Positions 1-9,983 are shown, counted from the first letter of the stretch. The stretch is DNA of 64,000 bases from Sutterella wadsworthensis 2_1_59BFAA (GCF_000297775.1 NZ_JH815516.1:71226-135225), one strand, 5' to 3'. Notes: generated by a model not told the origin, from the letters alone. Numbers and translations are program-made.

Positions 1-3000
1 TGCACGAGGCGGCAGCCCGCGCACGTGCGGGGCTTGACGTCGTCGAAGGCGGGCACGAGCACGTCGGCGCGGCCGCTCCAGAAGGTGGCGCGCAGGAGCG
101 TGCGTCCGCCGATCGTCATGGTGGCGTCGTTGGGCGTCGTCTGAAGGACGGGATTGACGCCTCGGTCCATCAGGCCGTCGCGGATCACCTCCATGAAGGT
201 GACGGGCGTGTGGTGCGGGTCGTCGCAGGACTCGGCCACGGGCTCGTTTTGAGCCTCGCCTTCCGTCTCGGCATCCGTTTCGGCGGCGGGCTCGTCGTCG
301 AAGACGTCGGAGAGCGTCGGGAGTGAGATGCGCACCGCGTCCCTCATCTCCATCTCGGGGATGAGCATGATGTCGGCCTTCTCGACCTCGACGGGCATGA
401 GCGGGGCCTCGAACTGCACGGGGGCGGTGACGACGGGTTCGGCGTCGTCGGGCGCGAGGTCGGCGGGCGTCACGGGGGCGACGGGCGGCACGGGGTCCTC
501 GTCCTCCTTGTCGAAGACGATCATGTCGAGTCCGGCTTCGAGGCGCTCGACGTTGGCCCTCACGTGTGCAAGAAGCAGGTCCTTCTGCGGGGCGCAGTCC
601 TCGGGCTCGGGCGCAATGCCCAGGGCGGCGAGGGCCTCGCAGACGCGCTCGAGCGTCTTTTCGGGGCGGCGGAACCAGTCGGCGCTGCGCACGCGCACGA
701 ACTTCCAGCCCGCGCGCTCAAGCACGGTCTGGCGCTCCATGTCGCGGCGGATGGCGTCCTCGTCCTCGCGGCCCGAGCCGTCGCACTCGATGGCGGCGGC
801 GCGGCCGCGCGCACGCACGACCATGTCGAGGCGCCAGGCGCCCGCATCGTGGCCCGCCTCGACGCGGTAGCCTCGCTTTCGCAGCGCACGGAGCACCTGA
901 CCCGTGAATTCGGGATCCGGCAGGTCGAAGGGCTCGGCCGCGCCGATCGTGCCCGACATGACGCCGTCGGCCCAGTCGAAGAGCGAGCGGCGCAGGTCGT
1001 CGGGCTTGAGCTGCGCGGCGGGGTCAAAGGAGTGCACGAGCCAGAGCTGGTCGCGGGCGCGGGAGACGGCCACGTTCCAACGCTTCTTCATCATGCCGTC
1101 GGCGCCGTCGGTCTCCTTCCTGAGGGGAAGCCCGGGCGCGGCGGAGTCAACGAGCGAGAGGATCACGACGTCGCGCTCGTCGCCCTGGAATTCGGCCGAA
1201 ATGCCGCAGTGGATGCGGCGGCGCTCGATCTCGCGCGGGTCGAAGTTCTCGACGAGCAGGCGGCGGATGCGGTTGACCTGCGCGCCGTGCACGCTTCGCA
1301 TCGGGATGATGCCGAAGGTCTTGCCGTCGTAGGCGGGATCATGGATCATCGCACGAAGCAGGCGGATGACGGCCTGGGCCTCCTCTTCGTTGACGCCGTT
1401 GTCGCCCGCCGTGCCGCGGGTGCGCCAGGGCACCACCGCGGGCTTGAGGCTCGAGGACGAGGCGTCGCGAAGCGGCCTGATCGTGCCGTTGTAGGAAAGG
1501 CGGCTGCACCAACCGATGATTTCGGGCACGGAGCGGAAGTGCTCGACGAGCATGTGCGCGGGGAAGGCCATGCTCTGCACGAGGCCGTAGAGCGAGAGCC
1601 TCGAGTCGTAGAGCTTGGGCTCCTTGACGCGGCCTTCAAGATGACGGGCGCAGAGCGCGTCGACGGCGGCCTCGCTCGTGCCCACGGAGAGCGGTGTCAC
1701 CTGGCGGTCGTCGCCCACGACGATCACCTTCTTGCCCATATAGAGGAGCGGCAGCGCCGTCATGTCGGCCTGGCTCGCCTCGTCGACGACGATCACGTCG
1801 AACTTCGAGGCGGTGCTGAAGTTGAGGAGCGCGTCCTGGATCATCATGATCCAGACGGGCACGGCCTGCTGGCAGGCGGGCAGAAGCCTGTTGACCTCGC
1901 GCCTCCAGGCGGCGCTCTTGCGGCCGCGGCCGACGGCGCGCTTCATGTAGGCGGCAAGCGAGAAGAGGTTCGAGAGCGCGGGGCCGTTCGAGAGCCTCGA
2001 CTTGACGGCCAGCCACGCCTTGGCGACGGCGAGCTGGGCCGTCGCCTCGCGAAGGTCGGCGCACAGACGCTCGGCGTCGGACTGCAGTGCATCGAGGTCC
2101 GCGGCGGTCGCGCGCGTGTAGATGCGCTCGAGCTGGCGGTAGAGCCAGGCATTCGTGATTTCGGGCGACGGGTTCGAGGTCGTGAAGCCGGGCTCGCCCG
2201 CCTCGAGCGCGTTCGCCCACTCGGGCGCGGCGGCGCGAAGCCTTTCAAGAAGCTCGGTGCGGCGGGCAAAGAGCGGCTGGTCCTCAAGAAGCTTCCTGAG
2301 GCGCTCGGCCTCGAGCTCCCAGGCGTCGGGGTCGACGAGCGTTGCGGCGGCAAGGCGTCTTGCGGTCGCGCAGGCGGGGGCGGCCGCATAGAGCTTCTGG
2401 CTCTCGGTCGCCTGCCATTCGCGAAGCGCATGAAGCTCGGCCTCGCGGTGGCGGGCCGTGTGCACGGGCGCGAGCACGTCGGTCGCAAACCTGCGGGCCG
2501 CCTCGAGCGGATCGGCGGATTCAAGAAGCTCCTTCATGCCCTCGGCTTCGATGCCGGCGGAAAGAAGCCCTTCAATATAGGGAACGAAGACCCTGCGCCA
2601 CCAGATGCAGGTGTCGGAGAGCGATGTGCCGTAGCGCGTGAAGAGCGTGCGCACGGCGTTGTCGCCATAAGTGGCGAAGGCGGGTGCGTCCGCGCGTTCG
2701 GCCAGGCTGTCCCAGGTGCGGGCGACGGTCTTCACGGCGGTCTTGAGGCGTGCGTGCAGCGCGACGGCTTCGAAGGCCTCCTTCGAGGCAGGGCGCGAGC
2801 CGTCCACCTCGACGCCGGCAAGCGCATCGGCGGCCTCGCGGGCCTCCTTGTTGAAGAGGCGGCCGAGGAAGCCCGTGCTGCCGTCGGGATCGTTGGCTGT
2901 GAACCATTCGGCGGCCTTCATGGCGGCGTCGGCGTCGATGGCGTCGGGGATGACGACGGTGCGGTTGTCAAGAAGCGAGGCGCGGTCGACGGCGAGAGCA

Positions 3001-5036
3001 AGTTCGTTTGCGGCCGCGAGCTCGCGCTCGAGCTGCTCGAAGGCCTCGCGGCACCCTTCGTCCGCAAGGCCGAGCGAGAGCGCAAGGCGCTTCATTTCGT
3101 CCGTTTCGGTAAGCGGCGAAAGATTCATAGCGGGCGTGAGCGCGGAGATGCCCGACTCGGGTGCGACGAGAAGCGTTTCGCCGCCCTTCATGAAGGCGTG
3201 GAGCCGTTCGCCTGAGGCGCTCCTTCGCTCGTCGATGGTGACGTCGCCTGCGTCCTCGGCGAGCACGTCGCGCCAACGGCGGTTCATGCCGCGCATCGTG
3301 TCGACGTCGGGCAGAAGCTCGAATCCGGGGAGCAGGCCCGAGAGGTCGCGGGCCGTCTCGGCGTCCCACCGGCCGTTCGTGCCGTATAGTTCAAGAAGCT
3401 CCCTGAAGGAGAGCGGCAGGGGACCTTCGGCCACTTCGCCCGGAATGAGCGCCTGCAGGCGCTCGGCCTCGCGCAGGAACTTCGCGATTTCGGTGAGCGT
3501 GTAGCGGCGGCCGTTGAATTCGACGGCCTCGTGCTCGATCCTGCGCTGCTCGAAGATGCGGCGGCGACGGTCGGCGAGCGCGGTGCCGAGTCGATGACGT
3601 TCAAGGCCGAGTGCCCTGATGCGGGCCTCGAGGTCCTCGACGTTGAGGCGGGTGAGGCGCGTGATGAGTTCGGACGAGGTCTGCTCGAGGTCCTTCCTGT
3701 CGCCGAGCATCGTGACGCAGAGCGGCTGGATCTCCTTCGGCAGGAGGTCCTTGACGACCGAGAGCGCCTTCGTCGTGTGGCTCGTGACGAGCACGCGCTT
3801 GCCCTGCGAGAGGAAGTGGCCGAGAAGGTTCGCGATGGTGTGGGTCTTGCCTGTGCCGGGAGGGCCCTGCACGAGCACGACGTTGTTGTGTTCGACCTCG
3901 TGCGCGATTGCGAGCTGCTCGGGGTTCGCGGGCTTGGCGAGAAGTACGTCGGGGTCCTCGCCCGCCGTCGCGGCGAGTTTGGCTTCGAGCGAAAGCGTGG
4001 GCGTGAGGCCCGAGGCGAGCGTCGGGAAGACGTCGGGACAGACGATCTCCATCAGGTGCGCGGGCACGTCGCGGTGTTCGGCGATGTCCTTCCTGATGCT
4101 GCGGATCGCACTGCGAACGCCGCTCGGACGCGGCTGAATAAGAATGACGGGACTCGCCTCGAGCGTGAAGGCGGGTTTTTCACCCGCGTCCTCGGGGAGT
4201 GCTTCTTCTGCGGGTACGAAGCGGCAGTCTGGGTGAAGGCTTGCGGCGAACTTTTCGAGCGCCTCGGAAAGCGACTCGTCGCCCGCAAGGTTCGCGTCCG
4301 CACCCGCATCCTCGAGCCATTCCTCAAAGCGCGAGGCGGCCTTGAGGTCGATGCCGTCCTCGGCAAAGGGCGCGAGGAGTTCGGCAAGGAGCCTCGGGTC
4401 CTCGTCGCCGTTTCTGCGCACTTCGATCACGGGCAGGTTGCGGCGGCTCGAGCCGAGCTCGATGACGAGCGGCTGCACGAGGAGCGGCCAGCGCACGGGG
4501 TTCTTCGCGCGCGTGACGTCGGGGTTCGACGTGAAGACGGCTGTGCCGATCACGCACTCGTCGCGAAGGTTCGACTCGGAGAGATGGTCCCTCAGATCCT
4601 GCAGGCGCTCGAAGAGCGCATGGTTGGGAAGAATCTCGCCTCTGGCCTCCAGCCAGGAGCCGCGGATCCTGAGCCAGTCGGCGAGAGTCTCGTAGAGTTC
4701 GGCCGACTCGGGATGCTCGGCCGAATCGGGCAGGGCCTTCCAGTCGGGCGTCCATTCGGGGGCGCGCCAGTCGCCCGTCGCGTACGGGGCGAGAGACTCG
4801 GGAATCGGCGGGCACGGCGGCATCTCGAGCTTTTCGATGCGGCAGACGAGGTCGGCGTCGGCGCCCGTCGGGTCGCCCGCAACGAGCCCCGGCACGGCCG
4901 CCTCGAGCTCGGGGAGCCTGAGAAGCCTGCCGCACCTCGAGAGGTGCCTTGCGGCCGTCTGCCTGAGGCTCGTGGCCTCTTCAATGAAGGTGAGAAGACT
5001 GTCGATTGCTTCGCGCTGTGCTTCGGTGGCTATCAT
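1..5036 (-). CDS. DUF4011-type SF1 helicase with Vsr-like nuclease domain (Hhe-like), 3' end outside window
   Basis: An uninterrupted minus-strand frame opens with ATG at 5036 (MIATEAQREAIDSLLTFIEE) and is still open at position 3, giving more than 1,670 residues. Visible SF1 motifs are Walker A (VLVQGPPGTGKTHTIANLL, near residue 390), Walker B (VVDEASQAD, near 1080), an arginine-rich motif (VEHFRSVPEII) and motif VI (WNVAVSRARDQLW, near 1320). About 650 mostly helical residues separate the A and B motifs. A small nuclease fold of the Vsr/MTES_1575 type follows near residue 1430 (ECDGSGREDEDAIRRDMER, then GWKFVRVRSADWF). After an acidic linker the tail has a CxxC pair (RTCAGC). DUF4011-helicase-Vsr single proteins have been reported as the antiphage defence gene hhe; function here is inferred from architecture. 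Long plus-strand frames opposite it are codon-bias shadows. Confidence 0.9.
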   Translation of the reverse strand, partial: MIATEAQREAIDSLLTFIEEATSLRQTAARHLSRCGRLLRLPELEAAVPGLVAGDPTGADADLVCRIEKLEMPPCPPIPESLAPYATGDWRAPEWTPDWKALPDSAEHPESAELYETLADWLRIRGSWLEARGEILPNHALFERLQDLRDHLSESNLRDECVIGTAVFTSNPDVTRAKNPVRWPLLVQPLVIELGSSRRNLPVIEVRRNGDEDPRLLAELLAPFAEDGIDLKAASRFEEWLEDAGADANLAGDESLSEALEKFAASLHPDCRFVPAEEALPEDAGEKPAFTLEASPVILIQPRPSGVRSAIRSIRKDIAEHRDVPAHLMEIVCPDVFPTLASGLTPTLSLEAKLAATAGEDPDVLLAKPANPEQLAIAHEVEHNNVVLVQGPPGTGKTHTIANLLGHFLSQGKRVLVTSHTTKALSVVKDLLPKEIQPLCVTMLGDRKDLEQTSSELITRLTRLNVEDLEARIRALGLERHRLGTALADRRRRIFEQRRIEHEAVEFNGRRYTLTEIAKFLREAERLQALIPGEVAEGPLPLSFRELLELYGTNGRWDAETARDLSGLLPGFELLPDVDTMRGMNRRWRDVLAEDAGDVTIDERRSASGERLHAFMKGGETLLVAPESGISALTPAMNLSPLTETDEMKRLALSLGLADEGCREAFEQLERELAAANELALAVDRASLLDNRTVVIPDAIDADAAMKAAEWFTANDPDGSTGFLGRLFNKEAREAADALAGVEVDGSRPASKEAFEAVALHARLKTAVKTVARTWDSLAERADAPAFATYGDNAVRTLFTRYGTSLSDTCIWWRRVFVPYIEGLLSAGIEAEGMKELLESADPLEAARRFATDVLAPVHTARHREAELHALREWQATESQKLYAAAPACATARRLAAATLVDPDAWELEAERLRKLLEDQPLFARRTELLERLRAAAPEWANALEAGEPGFTTSNPSPEITNAWLYRQLERIYTRATAADLDALQSDAERLCADLREATAQLAVAKAWLAVKSRLSNGPALSNLFSLAAYMKRAVGRGRKSAAWRREVNRLLPACQQAVPVWIMMIQDALLNFSTASKFDVIVVDEASQADMTALPLLYMGKKVIVVGDDRQVTPLSVGTSEAAVDALCARHLEGRVKEPKLYDSRLSLYGLVQSMAFPAHMLVEHFRSVPEIIGWCSRLSYNGTIRPLRDASSSSLKPAVVPWRTRGTAGDNGVNEEEAQAVIRLLRAMIHDPAYDGKTFGIIPMRSVHGAQVNRIRRLLVENFDPREIERRRIHCGISAEFQGDERDVVILSLVDSAAPGLPLRKETDGADGMMKKRWNVAVSRARDQLWLVHSFDPAAQLKPDDLRRSLFDWADGVMSGTIGAAEPFDLPDPEFTGQVLRALRKRGYRVEAGHDAGAWRLDMVVRARGRAAAIECDGSGREDEDAIRRDMERQTVLERAGWKFVRVRSADWFRRPEKTLERVCEALAALGIAPEPEDCAPQKDLLLAHVRANVERLEAGLDMIVFDKEDEDPVPPVAPVTPADLAPDDAEPVVTAPVQFEAPLMPVEVEKADIMLIPEMEMRDAVRISLPTLSDVFDDEPAAETDAETEGEAQNEPVAESCDDPHHTPVTFMEVIRDGLMDRGVNPVLQTTPNDATMTIGGRTLLRATFWSGRADVLVPAFDDVKPRTCAGCRLV

Positions 5037-5229
5037 CGGAATTGTCTTGGCTGCCGTCCGGAGAATCGTCCGGCCGGAATCGGATTTCGGAATCTAAACA
5101 CCACATTGTACTGAAGCTCGCGGAAACGCTCGTGACGCACGGGTAGGACGTCCGGGCGGTGACGGGTAGAATTCAAATTCTGCGGGCGGCGTCCCGTTTC
5201 TTCAAACTTCACGCATAGTAGGATTGCCC

Positions 5230-5340
5230 ATGATCCGCTTCCTTCGGAAATTTGCGGTTTTCTTCATCGCTACCCTCGTTCTCACCTTCCTCTGGTCCGT
5301 ATTCCAAGAGGGAACGATTTTCGCACGATCGAGCCATTGA
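5230..5340 (+). CDS. possible 36-residue single-span membrane protein
   Basis: An ATG at 5230 preceded by AGGA at a 7-nt spacing opens a 36-codon frame ending in TGA at 5340. The peptide begins MIRFLRKFAVFFIATLVLTF and has a basic N-terminus, one hydrophobic span (about residues 8-24) and a short polar tail. It lies in the spacer between the divergent helicase gene and the antiporter. I recognise no family. The evidence is only the ribosome-binding site, the membrane-like composition and the position, so it could be chance. Confidence 0.35.
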   Translation: MIRFLRKFAVFFIATLVLTFLWSVFQEGTIFARSSH

Positions 5341-5490
5341 GTCGATGAGTTGTTTTGCTTGGGATGACGAGGAGGTGAAACGCACTTTGGGAGAGTAAAA
5401 TTAAACTTTTTCCCTTTACGCAAAAGGCCCGTCCCGTGCCGCGGATCGGAGAAGCAGGATTAGGCAGGACAGACCAGAGGAGAAAAAGCC

Positions 5491-7917
5491 TTGACCGATC
5501 AGTTTTCCATCATCACCACGCTTGTGACGGGCTTCGGGCTCGCGCTTGTCTTCGGGTGGCTTGCAGAGCGCTTCCTGAAGACCCCCGCGCTTGTGGGCTA
5601 CATCATCGCGGGCGTGTCCGTGGGCCTCTTCCCGCTTCTTCCCAACGTCGACCGCGTCGTCACGGAGCAGTTCGCCGAAATCGGCGTGATGCTCCTGATG
5701 TTCGGCGTGGGCCTGCATTTCTCGGTCGCCGACCTCGTGAAGGTCAAGGGCGTGGCCGTCACGGGCGCGATGCTGCAGATGGCCGCATCGGGCGCCGCCG
5801 GCACGGCCGTCGCGCTCCTTGCCTGGGACTGGGCGCTTCCCAATGCGATCGTCTTCGGCATGACGCTCTCGTGTGCGTCGACCGTCGTTGTGATGAAGGC
5901 CCTTGAGCTTCGCAAGCTTTCCGTCACGCCGAGCGGCCAGGTCGCCATCGGCTGGCTCGTCGTGCAGGACCTCGTCACCGTCTTCATCATGGTGTGCCTG
6001 CCGCTCGTCGCAGAGGTGACGCAGGGCGAAGGCCCCGTTGATCCGAGGCTCATCGTCATCTCGCTCTCCAAGACGCTGCTCAGCGTCGCGGTGTTCGTGG
6101 CCGGCATGTTCATCGTCGGCAAGCGTCTCTTCCCGTGGATTCTCCAGCGCGTGGCGCTTTCGGGCTCCCGCGAGCTCTTCACGCTCTGCGTGCTTGCGAT
6201 CGCCATCGGGATCGCCTACGGCGCGGGTGCGATCTTCAACGTGAGCTACGCTCTGGGCGCCTTCTTCGCAGGCATGGTGATGCGCGAGTCTAGCTTTGCG
6301 CACCGTGCGGCCCGCAACTGCCTGCCGCTGCAGGACGCGTTTTCGGTGCTGTTCTTCATCTCCGTGGGCCTCATGCTCGACCCGTACGTCTTCGTGAACG
6401 AACCCTGGGCCGTGATCGCCGTGATGCTCATTATCATGTGCATCACGAGTAGCGTGACGGCCGCGCTCGTGCTGCTTCTGGGCTGGCCGCTCGACACGGC
6501 CCTCGTCATGGGCGCCTGCGTCTCGCAACTCGGTGAATTCTCCTTCATTCTCTGCGGCCAGGGCATTGCGCTCGGGATCGCGACGCCGGGCACGATGAGC
6601 ATCGTCGTGGCAGCCTCGATTCTGACGATCGCGCTCAATCCGCTGATGTTCACTGCCATCCCGCACGTGAGGAACCTCCTCGTCTCCCGCCGTCCGTTCT
6701 TTGCGCGCATGGCCGAACGCGTCTCGCCGCTCGCCTCCGTCGAGCCCAAGACCATCAAGGGGCACGTGCTCATCGCGGGCGTCAACGAGGTCGTACTCGC
6801 GCTCCTGCCGAGGCTCGAGGCCCGCGGCATCGACTTCACCTGCTTCGTGATGAGCGACACGACCGCCGCGGTCGTCGACTCCTACAAGCATGGTTCGGCC
6901 ATCGTCGGCAATCCGTCCGACCCCGCGCTCCTCGTCCAGGGCCATCTCGTCGATGCCGAGGTCCTCGTGCTGCCGTCCTCCGACATGGTCCTCAACAAGA
7001 CCGTCTTTGCGGCCGCGCGCGAACTCAAGCATGACTGCCGCATCATCGTGCGCGTCGCCAGCCCCGAAAACCTCAGGGTTGTGCCGTCCGACGAACACAC
7101 CCGCATCCTCAACGACACCCAGATCGCCTCCGAAAGCCTCGGTGAGGCCGTGGCCGACGTCTTCGGCATCGGCGCTCAGGTTCTCCACGAAAAGGCGGTC
7201 GCACGAGGCGAGGCGACGAACGATGTCGACGAGGACGAAGGCGCTGTCCTGATCGCGCAGGCCCGCGCCGAAGCCGCCGCGAGCGCCGCCCGTCATGCGG
7301 CCCGAAACGCCTCCCGCCATTCGATCTTAGACGGCATCAGGGAGAAGATGGCGAAGCGCCGCGAGGAAAAGGCGAGGGCGAAGGCCGCCGCCCAGGCCGC
7401 TCAGGCTGCCGAGGCTCAAAAGCCCTCCTTCTCCTCCGGCATGAAGGACAAGATTGTCGGTCTTAGCGTCAAGCAGAGGATCGCGGACCTCAAGGTGAAG
7501 GAAAAGATCGCGGACCTCAACGTCAAGGAGAAGATCGACAACCTCGACGTCAAGGGCCGCATCGAAAAGCTCGACCTCAAGGACAAGATGGACAAGATCA
7601 AGGGCGTCGACTACAAAAAGTGGATGCCGTCCTTCGGCAAGTCCGCCGCTGCCGGAACCGCTGTCGCTGAAGCCGCTCAAACTGCTGAAGCTGCAGAGGT
7701 TGCCGAGACAGCTAAACCCGTTCAGACCGAATCCGCTGCGCCCGCTGTCGTGCAGCCTGAAGCTGCCCAGTCCAAGATCGCCGTCGAAGAGGCACGCGCC
7801 TCCGTGCCCGAGATTCCCGTCGTCGAGGCTGTCGTGAGTGAGGCGTCCGTAAAGGACGTTTCTGAGGCCGATGCATCGTCTGAAGAAGCAACGGACGGCG
7901 GACACAAGGGTGAATGA
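5491..7917 (+). CDS. KefB/KefC/YbaL-like CPA2 cation:proton antiporter with repeat tail
   Basis: The 808-residue protein starts with TTG at 5491, behind an AGAGGAG-like site. Residues 1-390 form a Na+/H+-exchanger-type membrane domain with about 12 spans (for example LVGYIIAGVSVGLFPLLPNV and MLLMFGVGLHFS). Residues 415-540 form a TrkA-N/RCK-like cytoplasmic domain (GHVLIAGVNEVVLALLPRLE) in which the usual GxGxxG nucleotide loop is eroded. The C-terminal 200 residues are unusual: a Lys/Glu helix made of five 9-residue units of the type VKEKIADLN (about residues 657-707), then an Ala/Glu-rich tail. KefC-type proteins export K+ in exchange for H+ under glutathione control; YbaL is the closest layout. 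The ion specificity is not shown by the sequence. Confidence 0.88.
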   Translation: MTDQFSIITTLVTGFGLALVFGWLAERFLKTPALVGYIIAGVSVGLFPLLPNVDRVVTEQFAEIGVMLLMFGVGLHFSVADLVKVKGVAVTGAMLQMAASGAAGTAVALLAWDWALPNAIVFGMTLSCASTVVVMKALELRKLSVTPSGQVAIGWLVVQDLVTVFIMVCLPLVAEVTQGEGPVDPRLIVISLSKTLLSVAVFVAGMFIVGKRLFPWILQRVALSGSRELFTLCVLAIAIGIAYGAGAIFNVSYALGAFFAGMVMRESSFAHRAARNCLPLQDAFSVLFFISVGLMLDPYVFVNEPWAVIAVMLIIMCITSSVTAALVLLLGWPLDTALVMGACVSQLGEFSFILCGQGIALGIATPGTMSIVVAASILTIALNPLMFTAIPHVRNLLVSRRPFFARMAERVSPLASVEPKTIKGHVLIAGVNEVVLALLPRLEARGIDFTCFVMSDTTAAVVDSYKHGSAIVGNPSDPALLVQGHLVDAEVLVLPSSDMVLNKTVFAAARELKHDCRIIVRVASPENLRVVPSDEHTRILNDTQIASESLGEAVADVFGIGAQVLHEKAVARGEATNDVDEDEGAVLIAQARAEAAASAARHAARNASRHSILDGIREKMAKRREEKARAKAAAQAAQAAEAQKPSFSSGMKDKIVGLSVKQRIADLKVKEKIADLNVKEKIDNLDVKGRIEKLDLKDKMDKIKGVDYKKWMPSFGKSAAAGTAVAEAAQTAEAAEVAETAKPVQTESAAPAVVQPEAAQSKIAVEEARASVPEIPVVEAVVSEASVKDVSEADASSEEATDGGHKGE

Positions 7918-8054
7918 TCAGAGGAGGGTCATGAGCAGGGCGATGCCGCCCTCAAGGCGCTCTCTGCCGTTTGCGACAGAACGGCTTTCGAGACATCCGT
8001 TGCGCGCAGTCCTGTGCGCACGCAGGTGGCTGAAGCCGTGAGAACGGGAACACA

Positions 8055-8094
8055 ACGACAATGGGGGCGTCCGTATGGACGCCTCCATTGTCGT
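8055..8094. terminator. strong hairpin downstream of the antiporter
   Basis: A stem of about 16 bp pairs acgacaatgggggcgtcc with the matching arm ending at 8094, with a short loop and one wobble. It lies about 140 bases after the antiporter stop, just before the IS element, in an otherwise gene-free stretch (7918-8208). There is no clear T-run, so it may be a weak terminator or an extragenic palindrome. Confidence 0.45.
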
Positions 8095-8243
8095 CATTGT
8101 CATTGTTGTGGCGGCTTTGCCGTGTCGCCGGAAGTGGCAGCCTGTGCAGCTCTTGCGAGGAGAATGGTCTGAAGACTTCCCGTCATCAGGTCCATTGCCT
8201 GCCTGTACATGAAAACCTTAAAGTCGTCTAAAGCCCCCACGAA

Positions 8244-9959
8244 TTACTTCACGCCCAACATCTTGAGAAAGAGCTGGTCGCGTCTCGTCGTTTCCGTTGT
8301 CCATTTGGATGCACTGGCATTCCCCGTTGCAGCGACGTAGTCGACACAACGGAACCAGTCCAAAATTTGAATGAGCGAGTGCTGATTGAGCCAAGCGAGC
8401 AGCTTTGCTTCGAGACTCAACTCCTCCTTCGTCTTTCCCTCGGTTTCTTTTTCGGAGAGCGCCTTCTTCACATCAAGGATTCTCTTCGCAAGGAAGCAGT
8501 GGTAGCCCAGACCAACGAATTGGGCAAATTGCCTGCCGTACAGATTCTCGGGATACCACGTCCTCGGCTTTCGCCCATCAAAACTGTCCTTGTACGTAGC
8601 GAAAAGCTCTTCGATCTTTTCACGGGAACGGTATGCCTTCAGCGCGTCGAAGGGATCCTTGATTTCATTGCTCACAAGGACGAAATACCCCCAATAGCGC
8701 TTTGCTTCCTCGATCCCGTCCATTTTGAAGTCGACCTTGACGCCTTTGGCCGTACGTTTCACCGTGAGGTAGCTGTCGATTTGTTTCTGGGCAGCCGGCC
8801 GAAATTCCTCGACGCCGTCCTCTAGATCCTTCTTGAGTGAGAAAAGGCTCTCGCGAAGCCTGCGCTCCTGAATCGGAGCAGCCTCCGGTTTGTGAAATAC
8901 ATGGACGTACAGGCGTCGCGTAAACGATTCCGTCTCCCCGGCTTCGAAATTCCCGCGCGTGCGTTTTCGCACGATGCTGAACCCGTGCTGCCTGCGGCGC
9001 ATGACGCCGCTGACATCGACGTCAAACGGGCAGACGTTCCTGAAGTGCCCGAGCTCTTCGCGTGCGGCGTCGATTTCCGAGCGAACCCACTTGTCGGTAC
9101 TGTTGGCGAGCATCAAGAACTTCGTGTGCTCGCGGGCAAAATGCGTCATGTTGTCCTGACTGTAGAACCCGTTGTCGGCCACGATGACCGGCGACGCCAG
9201 ATCGAGCATGTCAAGCTGCCGAAGCGCATTGGCGAGCGAGATCTTGTCAGGGATGTTCCCGGGCTGCTTGCTGAAAGCGACGGGCTGACGATTTTCCACA
9301 GAGTACAGCACGAGAAGCTTGATCGTATCAAGCCCGTCCCCATCCTTGTTGAATCCCTGACGCGCTTCAATTTGATTCTTCGAATACGTCGAGAAAGTCG
9401 TGGTGTCCAACGCCAGATTCAAACCCGTCGACGAGACTCTTTGTCCACGGCACTGAAAATACGACTGCACTCCAGATTCATTTCGACCAACCGAGGCGAA
9501 CAGCTTGCCGTAAACATCCTGAGTGATGGGGTGTCCGTACGGTAGCGGATTCATTACTTGCCATGATTCCATGCGCGGCAACGTGTCACCGTCAGTCGCG
9601 ACCCAGTACCGAGCGATCGAACTCAACTTGAGGGCGTCGCCGATCTCGAAGCTCCTCTGGAGATCCGCATCAATACCGGATTCATGACCTGCCCACTCGA
9701 GGATTTTTTGAAGTCCGACATGGGTGCGGACGGCCTGGACGGGTGCCTCGATAACTTCGGAACGCTTCTTTTTGGGGCGGGTCGGGATCATTTCGGTCGA
9801 CCCAGCCAGGATTTTGCCTAAAAGTCGGGTAGAGAGCGTCTTTGTTTTCTGAGTTTTCGGATCATATCCAGTCACACGTTCGTATACGTAGACGTCGCCA
9901 TTCGAGCGGGTTTCGCGGCGAATGCCGACATGTGTTTTTCCAGTGAGAGGGCGTCCCAT
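8244..9959 (-). CDS. IS1634-family transposase
   Basis: This is the DDE transposase of the surrounding element, 571 residues from ATG at 9959 (MGRPLTGKTHVGIRRETRSN), with GGAG six bases upstream. An upstream TTG would add four residues but lacks this spacing. Family features are the YERVTGYDPKTQKTKTL N-terminal region, an RQGFNKDGDGLD motif, PGNIPDKISL, VIVADNGFYSQDNM and a C-terminal YRSREKIEELFATYK block that holds the late acidic residue. It resembles the frameshifted transposase at 12576-14341 through its length but is clearly not the same sequence. It appears intact. Confidence 0.93.
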   Translation of the reverse strand: MGRPLTGKTHVGIRRETRSNGDVYVYERVTGYDPKTQKTKTLSTRLLGKILAGSTEMIPTRPKKKRSEVIEAPVQAVRTHVGLQKILEWAGHESGIDADLQRSFEIGDALKLSSIARYWVATDGDTLPRMESWQVMNPLPYGHPITQDVYGKLFASVGRNESGVQSYFQCRGQRVSSTGLNLALDTTTFSTYSKNQIEARQGFNKDGDGLDTIKLLVLYSVENRQPVAFSKQPGNIPDKISLANALRQLDMLDLASPVIVADNGFYSQDNMTHFAREHTKFLMLANSTDKWVRSEIDAAREELGHFRNVCPFDVDVSGVMRRRQHGFSIVRKRTRGNFEAGETESFTRRLYVHVFHKPEAAPIQERRLRESLFSLKKDLEDGVEEFRPAAQKQIDSYLTVKRTAKGVKVDFKMDGIEEAKRYWGYFVLVSNEIKDPFDALKAYRSREKIEELFATYKDSFDGRKPRTWYPENLYGRQFAQFVGLGYHCFLAKRILDVKKALSEKETEGKTKEELSLEAKLLAWLNQHSLIQILDWFRCVDYVAATGNASASKWTTETTRRDQLFLKMLGVK

Positions 9960-9983
9960 GAGTATCTCCAATAATGCCCTTAT

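Noticed and set aside
564-3215. An 883-codon plus-strand open frame opposite the helicase gene
   Set aside because: It is a shadow of GC-biased codons. The minus-strand frame has all the helicase and nuclease motifs and is open over 5 kb; this frame shows only low-complexity Arg/Gly/Val sequence.
5416-7320. A 634-codon minus-strand open frame opposite the KefC-like gene
   Set aside because: A shadow frame with a His/Glu/Asp-rich composition and no recognisable domain.
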